Shown: positions 49,025 through 62,134 of the stretch, piece by piece
Layout of the letters: the number at the start of each line of letters is the position of its first letter
Numbering within the stretch: position 1 is the first letter of the stretch
Origin: Allolobophora icterica
Taxonomy: Eukaryota; Annelida; Clitellata; Crassiclitellata; Lumbricidae
DNA length: 64,000 nucleotides
NCBI GenBank assembly: GCA_963556255.1
Contig: OY744609.1
Coordinates: 18,616,309 to 18,680,308, forward strand
Reading direction: 5' to 3'
Notes under the pieces: generated by a model
The model's input: the letters and a program-made list of their open reading frames with translations, nothing else
Told to the model about the DNA's origin: nothing
Database searches by the model: none
Program-made: the position numbers and the translations under genes

Positions 49025-50830
49025 AATTGTAATTGTACTTGTAATTGTTATTAGTAAACTTCTATTGCGCCGGTGTCTAACGCACAAGGCATCAACCGAT
49101 GGCACACCAGAACCAAGCCGTAATCAGGTCAGCATCCAGAAGGTCAGTCCGTAAGACAGAGAGGCAGCCTATGTTGGATAAGCATTTTGAAAGATGTAAG
49201 TTTTAAGTTGGGAACGAAATGACACAAGCGACTGAGCAGAGCGCACGGACACATGGAGAGAGTTCCAAAAACTAGGTCCCAGCAAATGAAAAAGCTCGTT
49301 CACCAAGAACAGTTCTGGATTTAGGTATGACAAGACAAAGATAATCAGATGCCCGTGTTGAATAATGATAAATCTGGGGAGTAAGAACTGATTTTAAGTA
49401 CTGTGGCTGGCCAGAATTCAAAGTTTTATAAACGATGAGCTCCAATTTGAACCTAATTCTTTGCTAAATAGGAAGCCAATGCAAGGATTTAAGCACAGGG
49501 GTAATATGTTCGTATTTTGATGTATTAGTTATGGCTCTAGCCAAAGAGTTCTGCACTCTCTGCAGCTTCAGGATGTTTGCCTTATTGATACCAGTAAGAA
49601 GCGAGTTACAGTAATCTAAGCGACTGGAAACCAATGCATTTGCCAGAGATATCGTAGCAGACATGGGCACATAACGCTTAATTCTGCGAATATCACGAAT
49701 GAACATATATGATGCCTTACAAATACTGTTAACATGGCTGGTGAGAGACATGGTAAAATTGAAAACAACGCCTAAGTTACGAGCATTATCAGCCAGCTCA
49801 ACAATTCAGTCACCAAGTTTCAATGACTTAAGCTGATAAAATTTTTTAAGTTGCTGCGGAGTGCCTAATAGCAGAAATTCAGTCTTTGATGGGTTAAGGA
49901 GGAGTTTATTGGCTACCATCCAAGACTGTACCTCGTCAAAGACAGCAGACAACAGCTGCACAGATGAGTCACATGACAAACTGTCAAATGAAATGTAGAT
50001 TTGAGTATCATCAGCATAGAAATGATATCCCAGTGAATGACTAACCAGCAATGTTCCTAGTGGTGTGGTGTATAATGTAAACAAAAAAGGACCAAGCACA
50101 GAACCCTGAGGAACACTACATGCCAACAAAGTACTACCTGAATAATTACCATTTAAATACACTGATTGAGTGCGTGGACTAAGATAAGTACAAAACCAAT
50201 TTAGTGCAGGACCAGAGATCCAAAACCAGTGCTTGAGGCGATGAAGAAGAAGAGAATGATCCACAGTATCAAAAGCAGCAGACAAGTTAAGAAGAACAAG
50301 TGCTGTAACCTTACCCTTGTCCATTCAGCATATGATGTCATTATGAACAGCAAGAAGTGCGGATTCTGTTGAGTGAAACTTACGATAAGCCGACTGAATA
50401 GGGGAGATTAGTTAATTTGATGATAAGTGAGTAGGCATACGATTCATGACTATCCGTTCAAGGATTTTAGATATAAAATTCAAGGTTGAGATGGGTCTAT
50501 AATTTGACAGGTCATCATGGTCAAGAGAAGGTTTCTTAAGCAGCGGAAGAACTATGGCATGAGCAAAAGCAGATGGGGAAGATCCCTCAAGCAATGAGAA
50601 ATTGATAATTTATGTAATAGTTGGACCTAAAACATCAAAACACTCTTTCAGAAACCAAGTAGGAATGGTGTCAAGCAGACCAGTTTTGTTAGGCGAGGAA
50701 AAGATAAGTGTTCGAACCTCTGCAAGAGTAGTTGGCAGAAAGTAGTCCATGATAGGAGGTGGAGAAACTGGATGGAGGAATTTGTCCAATGCAAAAGAAC
50801 TGATCAATTTAGTAGCATTTGCTATATATC
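49025..50830 (-). pseudogene. CR1/L2-like LINE, 5'-truncated, nearly full RT
   Basis: Minus strand, in order: NYRPISTLNFISKILERIV (50412-50594), then LVLLNLSAAFDTVDHSLLL and SVPQGSVLGPFLFTLY with YADDTQIY, the catalytic YADD (49806-50324), then SSRLDYCNSLLTG and HITPVLKSLHWLPI (49464-49751). A C-terminal GERAFSFAGTRFWNSL and a gcgcaataga 3' end at about 49065 follow. A few stops and shifts occur, so it is inactive. It is the best-preserved LINE in the window. Confidence 0.88.
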
Positions 50831-51072
50831 TACATCAGCAATTCAGCATCCCCATTTGCAATGACCACAGTGCAATCAGATCTTGTCATTGAGCAGACGT
50901 TGATAAGGTCGTTGAAGATCTCTGGAGGTCTGACACGTGGAATTGGAATGTCTCAGAAGCAGATAGCCCTTTGGATCATGTCAACACCATGTCAACGGAG
51001 TACAATATTGCAATGCAGGAGTTTACCAACCTGTCATACTCGACATCGGAACAACATAAGGAATTGACTGAG

Positions 51073-52165
51073 GCAAGGATGAAAATGGACCTCAATTGTT
51101 GATTTGGAAAAGATCAGTTCGAAACTTGTCGGATGGCGGATGCTCACCTTTTTCACCAATGGCGTTGTGGCTCACGAATTTGCAAATGTGCATGAATACA
51201 AGGAGGCGGGATACATGATCATACATAATATGGTCGGAAAGCCTGCCTTTACGTTGCCGTTCAGAAGAAAGGATAAAGTCAGAACTCTTGGGAGAATGTC
51301 AGCTATTACGGTCGCTTTGGATCGAACCCTTGATTCCGCTCTTCTATTCGAAGAGCTGTTATTGGAGTAGGTTATGAGTTACGAGCTCAGTCATTTCCCT
51401 CCTGCTCTCTTTGAAGACAGAAATGTCTTTAGAAAGTCCGATAAACCACAACAAGCTCATGCGATCAGTGAACATGCATCCTAGATTCTGTACCAGAGAC
51501 AGACAGACACGTCCCCGATGGAGGTTCGTTACTTCAACGGATACCGTGGAAAAAGGAAAAGTTAAAGTGCAATAGCACAGTCGTATGCCGAATTCGCCAT
51601 CCGGCAATATGGTGCAGATACAACCGTTGTTTTTGACGGATTTGAGTCAGGACCATCCATTAAAGACAACACGCATCTGAGAAGAGGACACAATATTTAT
51701 TCCGTTGTCAGCTTCACTGGTGAAACAGAGTTCTCAGGCAAGAAAGAGGAGTTCCTGTCAAGAGCTATCAATAAACAGAAACTCATGGTTGGCGAGTGAT
51801 GAGCTGAGATAAAGTGCGCAGATTCCCTTGCGAAAATGCGATATAACAACTTCAACAAAGAGGTTGTCCTGGCTTGATCGTTTGTAACATCAGAACGTCT
51901 TCCGCCAACCGAATCTGCTACTAAACGTCATTGTCGCAGAGTGTACTACCAGGTCATTATATGGATGGGAAAAGTACAGGGTATGGATGCCATGAACTGG
52001 GGTTGAAACCTCCAGGATAATCGGTTCGTCCCAGTTATGTCAACGATGAACGTTGCTCCAGACAAGTCGTTCTCTTGAAGGTCATTCACTGCAACTGCTG
52101 CAATTCCTGCAAGAAACTCCGCTGTTCTTGTAGAATTGGACTACTGCATGTGAACCGTGCCAAGT
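51073..52165 (+). pseudogene. Right copy of the element's Cys-rich protein, broken
   Basis: Plus-strand pieces, in order: KDKVRTLGRMSAITVALDR (51104-51370), MSYELSHFPPALFED, VVFDGFESGPSIKDNTHLRR (about 51620-51690), FTGETEFSGKKEEFLSRAIN, SERLPPTESATK, YYQVIIWMGKVQGMDAMNWG and a Cys-rich end near 52090-52150. Several stops interrupt. VFDG.xSGPS.KD..H.RR is a diagnostic run I recall from unnamed transposon-associated proteins; the biochemical role is not known to me. Confidence 0.65.
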
Positions 52166-52559
52166 TCAAAAATGTGAAAATTCACATAACAAGTTTCTTC
52201 CGGAGGAGTCGGACAATGACGATGAGTAGTGACTAATTGAATGTGTAACCTATGTAACTGTAAACTGTATGACCATTGGATTTGTCAGTAAATGATATAT
52301 TAAGTGTTTAAAGTTTTTTCAACTGAACGCTGAGCAATGAACCCTACGGTTAGACACCAAAACCACCTTTCTAGGTTGAATAATGCTTGAGATATGGACA
52401 AATTTATATGCCGGCAGTCATCTTGGACGCCACCTTGAAATTGACCCTTTTTGAATGGTCAGAATAGACTTTTTTTATGTTAAAAAGCCAATTGGTAACA
52501 AAATCAACTAAGAAACTTTTTGTATGAATTTTAATTTTTTGGGGTTATGTGGCTGTTTC

Positions 52560-52685
52560 TGCCATCTGCGTTTATTATCCCTACTAGAGAGACGAAATGT
52601 TCTACTTTCTCAATAGCTTATCCTTGGATTGTGTTGTTACTAGTGTGTCTGTGATCTTTTCAATCGCCATTGTTTTGGTTTTCTC

Positions 52686-52716
<31 letters not shown>

Positions 52717-53110
52717 TCTTTTATTAGTAGGCCTATAAGACAAACGCTCATACTTTACAACAATACATACAAAAGGATCACAATATCAGTAACACTGTAA
52801 GACAGTTTTTAAACACAAGCAATTCTATATAATGTCTTATTTACATACATCTACATTATACAGTATTATAAACAATAAACGATAGTGTCTTATTTACATA
52901 CATAGGCCTATCTATAACTAAAGTTATGATCTAAGCCTTACATTCAAGTTCATCATAAGTTCATCATAAGTTCATCATAAGGCCGAATCTTCTACTGGTT
53001 TCGTCAATCTGTGTCGTGGTATCCTGTAGTTCAGGCCCGCTACTAGTGAGTAGGCCAATGTCGTCAGCAAATCGGAGATTATTCGCCAGCCCTCCATTAA
53101 ATTTGATTCC
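52560..53110 (-). pseudogene. RTE-like reverse transcriptase fragment, copy 2
   Basis: Minus strand: GIKFNGGLANNLRFADDIGL, with the FADD catalytic motif, LTSSGPELQDTTTQIDETSR, then KTKTMAIEKITDT. A (TTAC)n-tailed insertion at 52687-52975 splits it. Confidence 0.75.
52687..52975 (-). mobile_element. Insertion with (TTAC)n tail
   Basis: Absent from the matching site at about 33550. On the minus strand it ends aataaaagattacttacttac. Its right end is bounded by agttcatcat repeats. It is probably a LINE or SINE fragment. Confidence 0.55.
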
Positions 53111-53550
53111 TGCCTTGGTGTTGTTAAGGCTCAGTGACATTAATGCATTGTTTGCAATGCGCTCCTCAATTGATTTTTATGTTGATAGGGGCAGCTCTGT
53201 ATTCACAGCAGCTCTGGATATTAGCAAGGCATGTGACACTGTTGATCGTTATAAAATGCATTCCAGCCTCCTAAGGTCTGATTGCCCAGTGTGAGTGATC
53301 AATATCCTGGTAGGTTGGTATAGAAACTAGCGGTGGCAGTGCGTTGGAATGGTAATATCTAAGTCGTATGCAGTTAAGAGCGGTGTACAGGTAGAGGAGT
53401 TCCCTGTCGCCTTCGTTGTTTAATGTTTTTGTTAATTAGTTTATTGTGGGGTCGAGAGCAGCTGGTGTAAGATGTTGTATTAACAAGTCCTGGATGCATC
53501 ATGTATGCAGATGAAATTATTTTGCTATCGGCATCGGTAGTTGGGCTTCA
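53110..53550 (+). pseudogene. Non-LTR reverse transcriptase fragment, copy 2
   Basis: Encodes FTAALDISKACDTVDRYKMH and decayed palm sequence. It is the partner of 33760-34210. The shared junction with the RTE fragment shows the two were fused before the duplication. Confidence 0.75.
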
Positions 53551-54000
53551 AATCCTATATATGATTTTGCTAATGCAAAGAACCGCAAAGTTCACGTAAT
53601 GTAGGCTATAGCTGCGCTAGCACAGCTTAAACCGTTTCAGTACAGCAGTTCTTAAATTTGAATTTGCTGTTATTTACAATTTCCTTTTTCAATTTTCCCG
53701 GTCAATCTGTCATATCTCATTTTCAGATTTTCATACTTTCGTAGACGTCTGATCGTTTCGTATAGGCCATAGGCACAATGCCTACTGTGCGTAGTGGATA
53801 AGGTGGCCCTGTTCGTTAAGGACGAGAAAGCTTGGAAGGCGAAGAATCGATTCGATTAGGGTAGGCTTACTGAAGAGGCTAGGCCTCAGTTTGTGCTGGA
53901 AATACTGTGGGGTCATAAGTAGGGGAGAGTTGCGATGCGTGCGCTTTACATGCATTTGATTTCAGGCGGTTAGTTAAAATTTTAAATGACCGATAGATAC
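53551..54000. other. Spacer, no gene recognised
   Basis: No supported feature up to the hAT target duplication at 53993-54000. Confidence 0.4.
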
Positions 54001-54963
54001 CAGTCTTGTTGTCAAGACCTTAGACCTCAAGACCAAGACCAAGACCAAGACCTTGAACCTCAAGACCAAGACCAAGACCAAGACCTTGAACCTCGAGACC
54101 AAGACCAAGACCAAGACCTTGAACCTCAAGACCAAGACCAAGACCAAGACCTTGAACCTCGAGACCAAGACCAAGACCAAGACTTTGAACCTCGAGACCA
54201 AGACCAAGACCTTGAACCTCAAGACCAAGACCAAGACCAAGACCCAAAAAATCGAAATCAGGTCAAGACTTCTAAAAATTGTCAAGTCGGAATATTCGCT
54301 ATTTTAATGAAAAAATGAGTATATTAGTTTATACAAGCAAATTAACTTTAAATGCAAACTGCAGAGAAATCCGAATTTGTATTCAAAAGTCCTTCATGCA
54401 AACTCTTACACCAAATGCCTTTTGTATTTTATAAAAACCAATTCGCTCAGAATTTCCTGACCAAGACGTGCCTGGTGGGCCTCATAAAAATTCCGCCATG
54501 TGAAAAAATACGTTCTACAGGTGCTGAAGTCGCTGACACACACACAGTAGCTTTTCAAGCACTGGATGTAAATGTACAGATAGTGAGTCCTTTTGAAATC
54601 TTCCCATGGTTTATCACACCGTCTGATACAGAATAACTGTTGCTGCTGCAAATAGGTTTTCCTGATCAACAATTTGTATCCATCCATAGATATTGGTCGT
54701 ATGATGCAAGCAGGCTTGATACAGAATTCTTGAGTTCTGTTAAATGACTGTTCATATTAACAGCCGGTCTTGGTCTTGGTCTTGCGAGACCAAGACCAAG
54801 ACCTTGAACCTCAAGACCAAGACCAAGACCAAGACCTTGAACCTCAAGACCAAGACCAAGACCAAGACCTTGAACCTCAAGACCAAGACCAAGACCAAGA
54901 CTTTTAAAAACGAACTCGAGTGCACTCGAGACCAAGACCTTGGTCTCGAGGACAACAAGACTG
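54001..54963. mobile_element. hAT element with CAAGAC minisatellites, 963 bp
   Basis: Ends CAGTCTTGTTGTC and GACAACAAGACTG, flanked by the exact 8-bp duplication atagatac (53993-54000 and 54964-54971). Minisatellite blocks of (ctcaagaccaagaccaagac)-type units sit just inside both ends (54020-54245 and 54785-54905), with a short inverted piece at 54768-54785. There is no transposase. Confidence 0.9.
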
Positions 54964-54971
54964 ATAGATAC

Positions 54972-55590
54972 AGATGATAAATGATGTACATTCAATTAAA
55001 ATTTTAAGAGTAATTATACGTTCCGATTTAAAGATGGGGCCACATCTGGATGCAGTCCTAACGGCCTCATCTTCATCTCTCTATGCTCTGAGAATTCTTC
55101 GAACACATGGCTTCCATCGCCAATTCTGCATAATTAAGCAAGGGCAACCACATTATCTGGTATTATGTATGCCTTCCCCCTCTTGGTGGGGTTATCTGAG
55201 TAAAGATGAAAAGAACAGAGTCGATAGACTCTTAACGCGCATGCGCAAAATGGATTTCCTTCCTTTAGCCAGTCAGAAAGCAGATGCTCTCGCTCTTCTG
55301 GCTGACGATCGTTTATCTAATGCAGTGGTGTCCAACCCACAACAATGTTCTTTGCCCTTACTTTCCAGAGAGCCGACCCACTCCTTATCTTTTTCGCCCT
55401 CGGGCTCACAATTTTTCTTTTCCAACTAAAAATGATAAAAACTCTATATCGAGGGTTTTATATCATGACTTGTATTAGTTGTGAAATGAACGAGATGCAT
55501 CTGATAGATTTCTATTAATTATTTTACTTATCTTTGATTGTTACCAATTGCGTTGTCTCAGATGGTTAGACGAATAAACGAATATTTGAT
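54972..55590 (+). pseudogene. CR1/L2-like LINE 3' fragment
   Basis: Encodes HSIKILRVIIRSDLKMGPHL, then WGYLSKDEKNRVDRLLTRMR, RPRAHNFSFP and a terminal ISRVLYHDLY stop, the post-palm part of a LINE protein. The tail is near 55565-55590. It was the target of the 54001-54963 hAT. Confidence 0.75.
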
Positions 55591-57610
55591 TGATTCGTTT
55601 GCTGGCAAAGACTAATCACCATGTTACCGAGTTGTAGCCAATCACACTCAAGGTCTGGACTGGCCCCGTTGATCCGACAGGGCCGACAGGGTTGGTTCCA
55701 TCCTGCTGTTAGATCTAGAGATGGTCTCATAGTGAAAGATCAAGAGATTGTGTGAGACTCGGGGATAAATGAACAAATAACAGGTTTATAGAAAATACGG
55801 AGTATCGCTATTGAAGCTTACCTTGCCGGTTCCGTCAAGAAACAAGTCGGTCTTATCTCTGTTGGGAGGCAGACTGATTGGTGATACTGAAGCGAGTCGA
55901 GGAGGTTGTGCGAAGCTCGAGGAAGGCCCTCTTCATGATAAAATCCATAAATGGCCAGGTCCTTGTGAAACCATGGTGAAACGCTGTTACGCTATGAAAG
56001 CGTAGGCTACCCCATTGGTACCGTTTGGGAAATAAGTTAGTTGGCTCCGGGTGAGTTATAGCCGAAATATCCACCATCTGTTTCAGATACGCCTCAATGC
56101 ATTCTGCTTTCAGGGTAATGCCCCCCATGTTATGTGGTCGCGAGCCAGACTGATTGCAGATTGTGGAGAGAAAAAGAGTGAGTAAAATTCAGGGTACGAC
56201 TCTTACGCAACACCGAAACTGAGTCTGTTTCGAGGTTGTTCAATGGTTGTTGGTCATCCGCAAATCGGCTGATTGGAGTGGGTGAAACCAGCATGTCAAA
56301 AGCCCCACACATGAGACTGGCGAGAGTGTAGGATAGTCGGCTAAATATAGAGGAGCCTAATTCAGTAATTCGTGCAGGCCTAAATACAGTCCTATATTCC
56401 CCAGACCTGCCATATTAAAAGGAGGACATCGATTCGTTTTCTACGGTCGCACCTAAAACTAAATAAGATTCTCGGTTGCCGAACGTAGACGTTGGAACTC
56501 TAACTGTATCCGTTCGTTCACTTGTGTCAATTCATTCTCAGTTTAAGACTCACTTTTTTAAATTGCTTAAGCACCATATAATAGGCTGCCGCTTCATCGT
56601 ACGAACTGATTTTCTGGTCACTGCCATGACCTCGTTACGGCATGGTGTTTAGACAGCCATTGGCTGATGCCTTGATTATTAAACGCGGGCGCGATAAAAG
56701 TCATAAATTACAATAACACCACCCACACCACCACAAGCACCACACTACATACCTGTAGGACACAGTATTAAGGCTAAAAAGAACGCCTCTTCAAATGCAT
56801 ATAGAGCAGAGCTTTAAAACAGATGGCAGGCTAATAAGCAGAGTCAAACATAGAACTAAAAGTCTCTGTATTTATTATTACCTAACCCAGCATGAAGTCA
56901 TTTAATTCTCGCCACGCATGGAAGTAATTCCTTTTAGCGTATCTAGAGCGCTTACAGCATGACTTGAGCGTCTGATATCAAAACACATTCACTGAAACCA
57001 AACATGTTTTGCAAATACTTTACAAAGTTGCATTACTATCTGCCTAGTGGCTATTCGCTTCGGTGAGAATGCTTTATTACTAGGCACTTCAAAATTGTAA
57101 TCGGAAATGTTTAAATTGAAATCACCAATTTACAAAGCGCATTTTCGACAGAAAGTTATTATAAACGCTCGTTGAAAAGAATCTAATTCTTTGCTAGCTC
57201 AGATGGCGGCTCACCTTTAACAGTAATGGTTTCCTATCTTGTCTACTGTTTGGGTAGTTATTAAAAGAAATCTGAGAAAGGGGTATCGACAGTAGTAAAA
57301 ACAACTTCAGTTACCATTGTCTTAGTTTAGAGTAGCACATATCGGCCTACTTAAACGTACAAAATGTATATCGCCCTACTGAAACATATTAAATTTAAAA
57401 CGTAGTGGAATGGTTTGGGTCAAGCGAAACTGCATTTCCACCCGTAAGCTTATACAGGTAGTGCAGCATATAATCATTGCTACAAACCCCGACGGTAAAA
57501 GGGTTAGTTTTCAGCGATAGGCCTAGAGATACACTGATAAGGTAATCATGATCAGAGTCAGACAATTCATAAAGCTCAGACCAGACAATAATAATTAATA
57601 TTTAAAATGC
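55591..57610. other. Spacer 3' of GT61 paralogue 3
   Basis: No gene supported. One minus-strand stretch (about 55823-55940) ends in a perfect donor ggcaag|gtaagc at 55823 and reads SLPPNRDKTDLFLDGTGK, a possible exon without a convincing acceptor or partner. Confidence 0.35.
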
Positions 57611-59275
57611 TTACGCATAATTTTGGGACTCCAACTGGCCAGCAACTATCTGGCTTAAAACTGTTAAGACTGTCTTGTTAATGCTTTCAGCCGAAACGTT
57701 CACCACTCTTTCACTACCACCGCGAGATGGAACTCCATGCCAGTGATGACCTAATACGTACGAAAGTCGTAGGAAGCACAAGTTCACATTTGGAAGATTA
57801 CCAGAGCCTTCAATAACATATGTTCCAGTCTGTGAGAACACGACGTTTGAAAGTCCAGCTCCGTGAGATGCAACGACCATCACTGCGGAATGAAACATTC
57901 GCATAGTGTCGTTTAGAGACGGAACAGGATTGTCTATGAACATTACATAGCTCATATTGTATGCTTTGGCGGCCGATTCAACCACCTTTTCGATCTGTCC
58001 TTGTTCTGTAAACCCTCGAGAACCTGATCGTCGAATCAAAATGATTTTGTTTCGAGGTTCCGGTGGGAAATTCTCAGTTATGTACTGACGATATTTCATT
58101 GAAAGTACTTGAATCTTCTGAACGTTTGCGAAATGACACATCGATGCTCTTGGTAAATAAATCAATTTTGCTCTGATAGTTCCACTAATTAATCTGGTCT
58201 CACTCAAACCGAGTATTTTAATCAGTTCGACTGTTCGTCCTCTTGTTTCTGAAGCAAGTATCTTGATGTTGGGATTTCGCTTGAGAAAATCAAGATAAAG
58301 TGAAAGTCTTGGAATAGTTTCCACCATTCCATGAAAGATAGCGAAACCCCAAAATTGAGCTATTGGAAAGATCTCGTCATACATTGGAATCTGGTCAACA
58401 TTTGACGGTGGTGGCGAATTAATGTGATGACTAAGCTTACACATATGATGCACGAGTTTCAGATTTCCACTAAAGACATCGCTATCATCTGTGACAATCC
58501 CGTCTCGTATTACATACATATAAAAGGCAAATGGTGGCTGTTCTGTATAGAAATATGGCGGAAATGCCTGTCCAGCGTTTGGCCAGTAGCGTGCACTGTG
58601 GATCGGCTTTGAATTAAGAACAAGCGTGTTCATTGATTGAGGCTTAATGCCTTTTTTAATATCGCGAAAACATGTTCTGTTGTATATGACGTCATATTTC
58701 ATGTCTGTCGTTCCATTAGTTTCGATCCATTTGCAGAGTGGATCATCCGCTGTCCATTCGTAGTAATTCTGTATCAACAGATTCGATTTGTCATTGAGAG
58801 AACTCCAAGTTTTTCCTGTTCCTGCCGATTTATCCCAAGGCAGCATTACTAATCGCAGCTGAGAGAAATTACCAAGAAGTTGTAAGAAATCATCTCTCGA
58901 GGTCCATATTAATTTAATCTCTTGATGGGGTGCTGGGGGTTTCCAATCGTCAGGGCCTCTTGATCTAAGAGCTTCTAGACGAAGTTTATCAAATTCCTCG
59001 TTGAAGATTCGAACCCTTTCGAGAAAAGTTCCACATGCTAGGATCTCAATTGCAGCAAACGGATCACGGGTGCTTCGAATTTTAATGTCCGCACTCGAAC
59101 ACTGTACCTTTCCACTGTTAAGATAACTGAAAATATTAGAAACAAAATTTCTAAGTTTTCTATTTCCTGTAAGGTTGAGTGATTGTTGATTGTAAAGCAC
59201 AGCCAGCAGTAAGACGATTGTAATTCCGATGTGGAGGTAGCAACTGAATCGCCTAGGAGAAAGAACTTTTTCCAT
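57611..59275 (-). CDS. GT61-family glycosyltransferase, paralogue 3
   Basis: A 554-residue intronless GT61/DUF563 protein, more diverged than paralogues 1 and 2, especially before residue 90. I start it at the ATG at 59275 (MEKVLSPRRF), directly before a membrane anchor (YLHIGITIVLLLAVLY); further upstream the frame has no ATG. The catalytic-domain elements are intact: FHGMVETIPRLSLYLDFL, IILIRRSGSRGFTEQGQI, and ASHGAGLSNVVFSQTG. In the C-terminal part the shared cysteine in VIEGVCNLP of paralogues 1 and 2 is lost (VIEGSGNLP). It sits 3 kb from a broken fourth copy, so the family expanded locally. Substrate unknown. Confidence 0.85.
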   Translation of the reverse strand: MEKVLSPRRFSCYLHIGITIVLLLAVLYNQQSLNLTGNRKLRNFVSNIFSYLNSGKVQCSSADIKIRSTRDPFAAIEILACGTFLERVRIFNEEFDKLRLEALRSRGPDDWKPPAPHQEIKLIWTSRDDFLQLLGNFSQLRLVMLPWDKSAGTGKTWSSLNDKSNLLIQNYYEWTADDPLCKWIETNGTTDMKYDVIYNRTCFRDIKKGIKPQSMNTLVLNSKPIHSARYWPNAGQAFPPYFYTEQPPFAFYMYVIRDGIVTDDSDVFSGNLKLVHHMCKLSHHINSPPPSNVDQIPMYDEIFPIAQFWGFAIFHGMVETIPRLSLYLDFLKRNPNIKILASETRGRTVELIKILGLSETRLISGTIRAKLIYLPRASMCHFANVQKIQVLSMKYRQYITENFPPEPRNKIILIRRSGSRGFTEQGQIEKVVESAAKAYNMSYVMFIDNPVPSLNDTMRMFHSAVMVVASHGAGLSNVVFSQTGTYVIEGSGNLPNVNLCFLRLSYVLGHHWHGVPSRGGSERVVNVSAESINKTVLTVLSQIVAGQLESQNYA

Positions 59276-59529
59276 GTGGAATTGTTGATATCTTATGACC
59301 AGAAGTATTGCAGAACTGTTGTCGACCTCGATTCTGAGATATATCTCGTACACGTACAGCAACTGAAAACACGTCGACCATACAAACAAATATAGTATTC
59401 AACAAAATATATTTTTAAGAGTGCTCAACAATAACAGAAGACCCTTTTAAGTGAAGGCAAACTGTGTTGCAAAGCGCGGAAGAATGTAAATCTTTCAATG
59501 CGCTGGATGCCAGTCACTCTGAAGCGGAA

Positions 59530-60920
<1,391 letters not shown>

Positions 60921-61300
60921 ATTTTATTATATACATGCATGTAGTGTGGATCGTAGAATATTGACTTTCAAACTAAATGTCTTTTTGAAAAAAATCAATT
61001 ACTTCGATCATCGGTGTGTTAATTGCATTCACACAATGTCGTTGAGAGACAACTGAAAAATAACAGAGAGTGAAACTTTACTGGTCTTTAATTATGTGCC
61101 TATAATAATGACTTTATCGAAATGGTGATCAAGTAAACGAGGTTTTGCTTGGACTAGGCGCTGTGGATATAACGTATGAACGTAACTAGGCCTACGTATA
61201 GATTTACGTATGTGTGTAGGACCGGTGCTTATTTATGCGCGTATAAATTTATGTATGTTCGCACGTACGTAAGCCTATATATATATATACATATATATAT

Positions 61301-61350
<50 letters not shown>

Positions 61351-61661
61351 TGTGCCGTTTTCAAATTTCATAAACTTATTTAGTATAGTTTGTGCCGTAT
61401 CTCTGACTTTCACATTGAATGAGTCCGATGATGCTAGTTCTTGTAATGTACAAATCAGTTCTATTCATGAACAATGGTAAGTTTTGATTGTCATAAATAC
61501 CATAAAAATAATTATAAATAACTACAATCGCGGAGTCATAACTGATTTTTAGACATTATGTCTAAGAACTTAGAAGCGACCCTGGCGGCCCACCGAGATT
61601 TTTCCCGGTGTCCCGGGGGTCCAGCCCACCCCTGGCGAAAGGTCATATTTGTGAATTATAC
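60921..61661. other. Spacer with (TA)n runs
   Basis: AT microsatellite at about 61276-61347. No gene recognised. Confidence 0.5.
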
Positions 61662-61669
61662 GTTGTAGG

Positions 61670-62126
61670 CAGACCCGCCGAGAGAGGGGGCAGGGGGGCA
61701 AAAGCCCAGGGGCCCGGCGACCTTTTAGGGGCCCGGGCCGGGCTCGCAATCAACTTATGAAAAATATTATATTCAGTTATACAAAGTTTATGATTTATGC
61801 CTTTCTAAATAAAGGCCTATTATATGACGCTTAACTACAATCAGTTTAAACTTCAAGCATCTGAATGAAATCATAGTTGTATATATGATATATACAAATA
61901 TAATATTGTACGGTCGTACACGCACTTTTATTATTTCAAATTTTTTTTTCGTACGACCGTACGTTAGGCCTATTATATGTATATAAAGCCTAAAGATAGT
62001 TTAGAGGCTTATAACTGCTCTGCCTATAGGGGTCCGGGACTGCTCTGCCTAGGGGCCCGTGATTGCACTGCCTAGGGGCCCGTGACTGCTCTGCCTAGGG
62101 GCCCGGAATTTCTGTCGGCGGCCCTG
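61670..62126. mobile_element. hAT MITE, 457 bp, with GC-rich tandem repeat
   Basis: Ends CAGACCCGCCGA and TCGGCGGCCCTG. Flanking repeats gttgtagg (61662-61669) and cttgtagg (62127-62134), 7 of 8 matching. Near the right end about four 23-bp units of gctctgcctaggggcccg type lie at 62018-62106. Confidence 0.78.
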
Positions 62127-62134
62127 CTTGTAGG

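Larger units (their letters stand above)
48010..52555. mobile_element. Long inverted-repeat element with unnamed gene
   Basis: The left arm (about 48010-48740) is the reverse complement, with divergence, of the right arm (about 51830-52555). The arms include both non-coding ends (shared gctgagcaa, aaaaccacctttctagg) and the 3' part of a protein gene in divergent orientation. The interior holds more of that gene and a CR1/L2-like LINE (49025-50830). The outer ends adjoin RTE-like sequence on both sides. Confidence 0.65.
35150..53550. repeat. Segmental duplication, copy 2
   Basis: Collinear with 23180-34210 but expanded by private insertions: a 4.2-kb transposon (35420-39587), MITEs at 39810 and 41302, repeats at 42.4-44.65 kb, and the full long inverted-repeat element with a LINE inside it (48.0-52.55 kb). 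Confidence 0.8.

Noticed and set aside
54001..54960. CRISPR-like array of regular repeats
   Set aside because: Units are short tandem minisatellites without unique spacers, and the genome is animal.
55853..56312. Two minus-strand frames near 56 kb
   Set aside because: No family resemblance, and frames overlap with stops between them.
59276..59389. Longer N-terminus for GT61 paralogue 3
   Set aside because: The upstream stretch is open but has no ATG; the first ATG directly precedes the membrane anchor.
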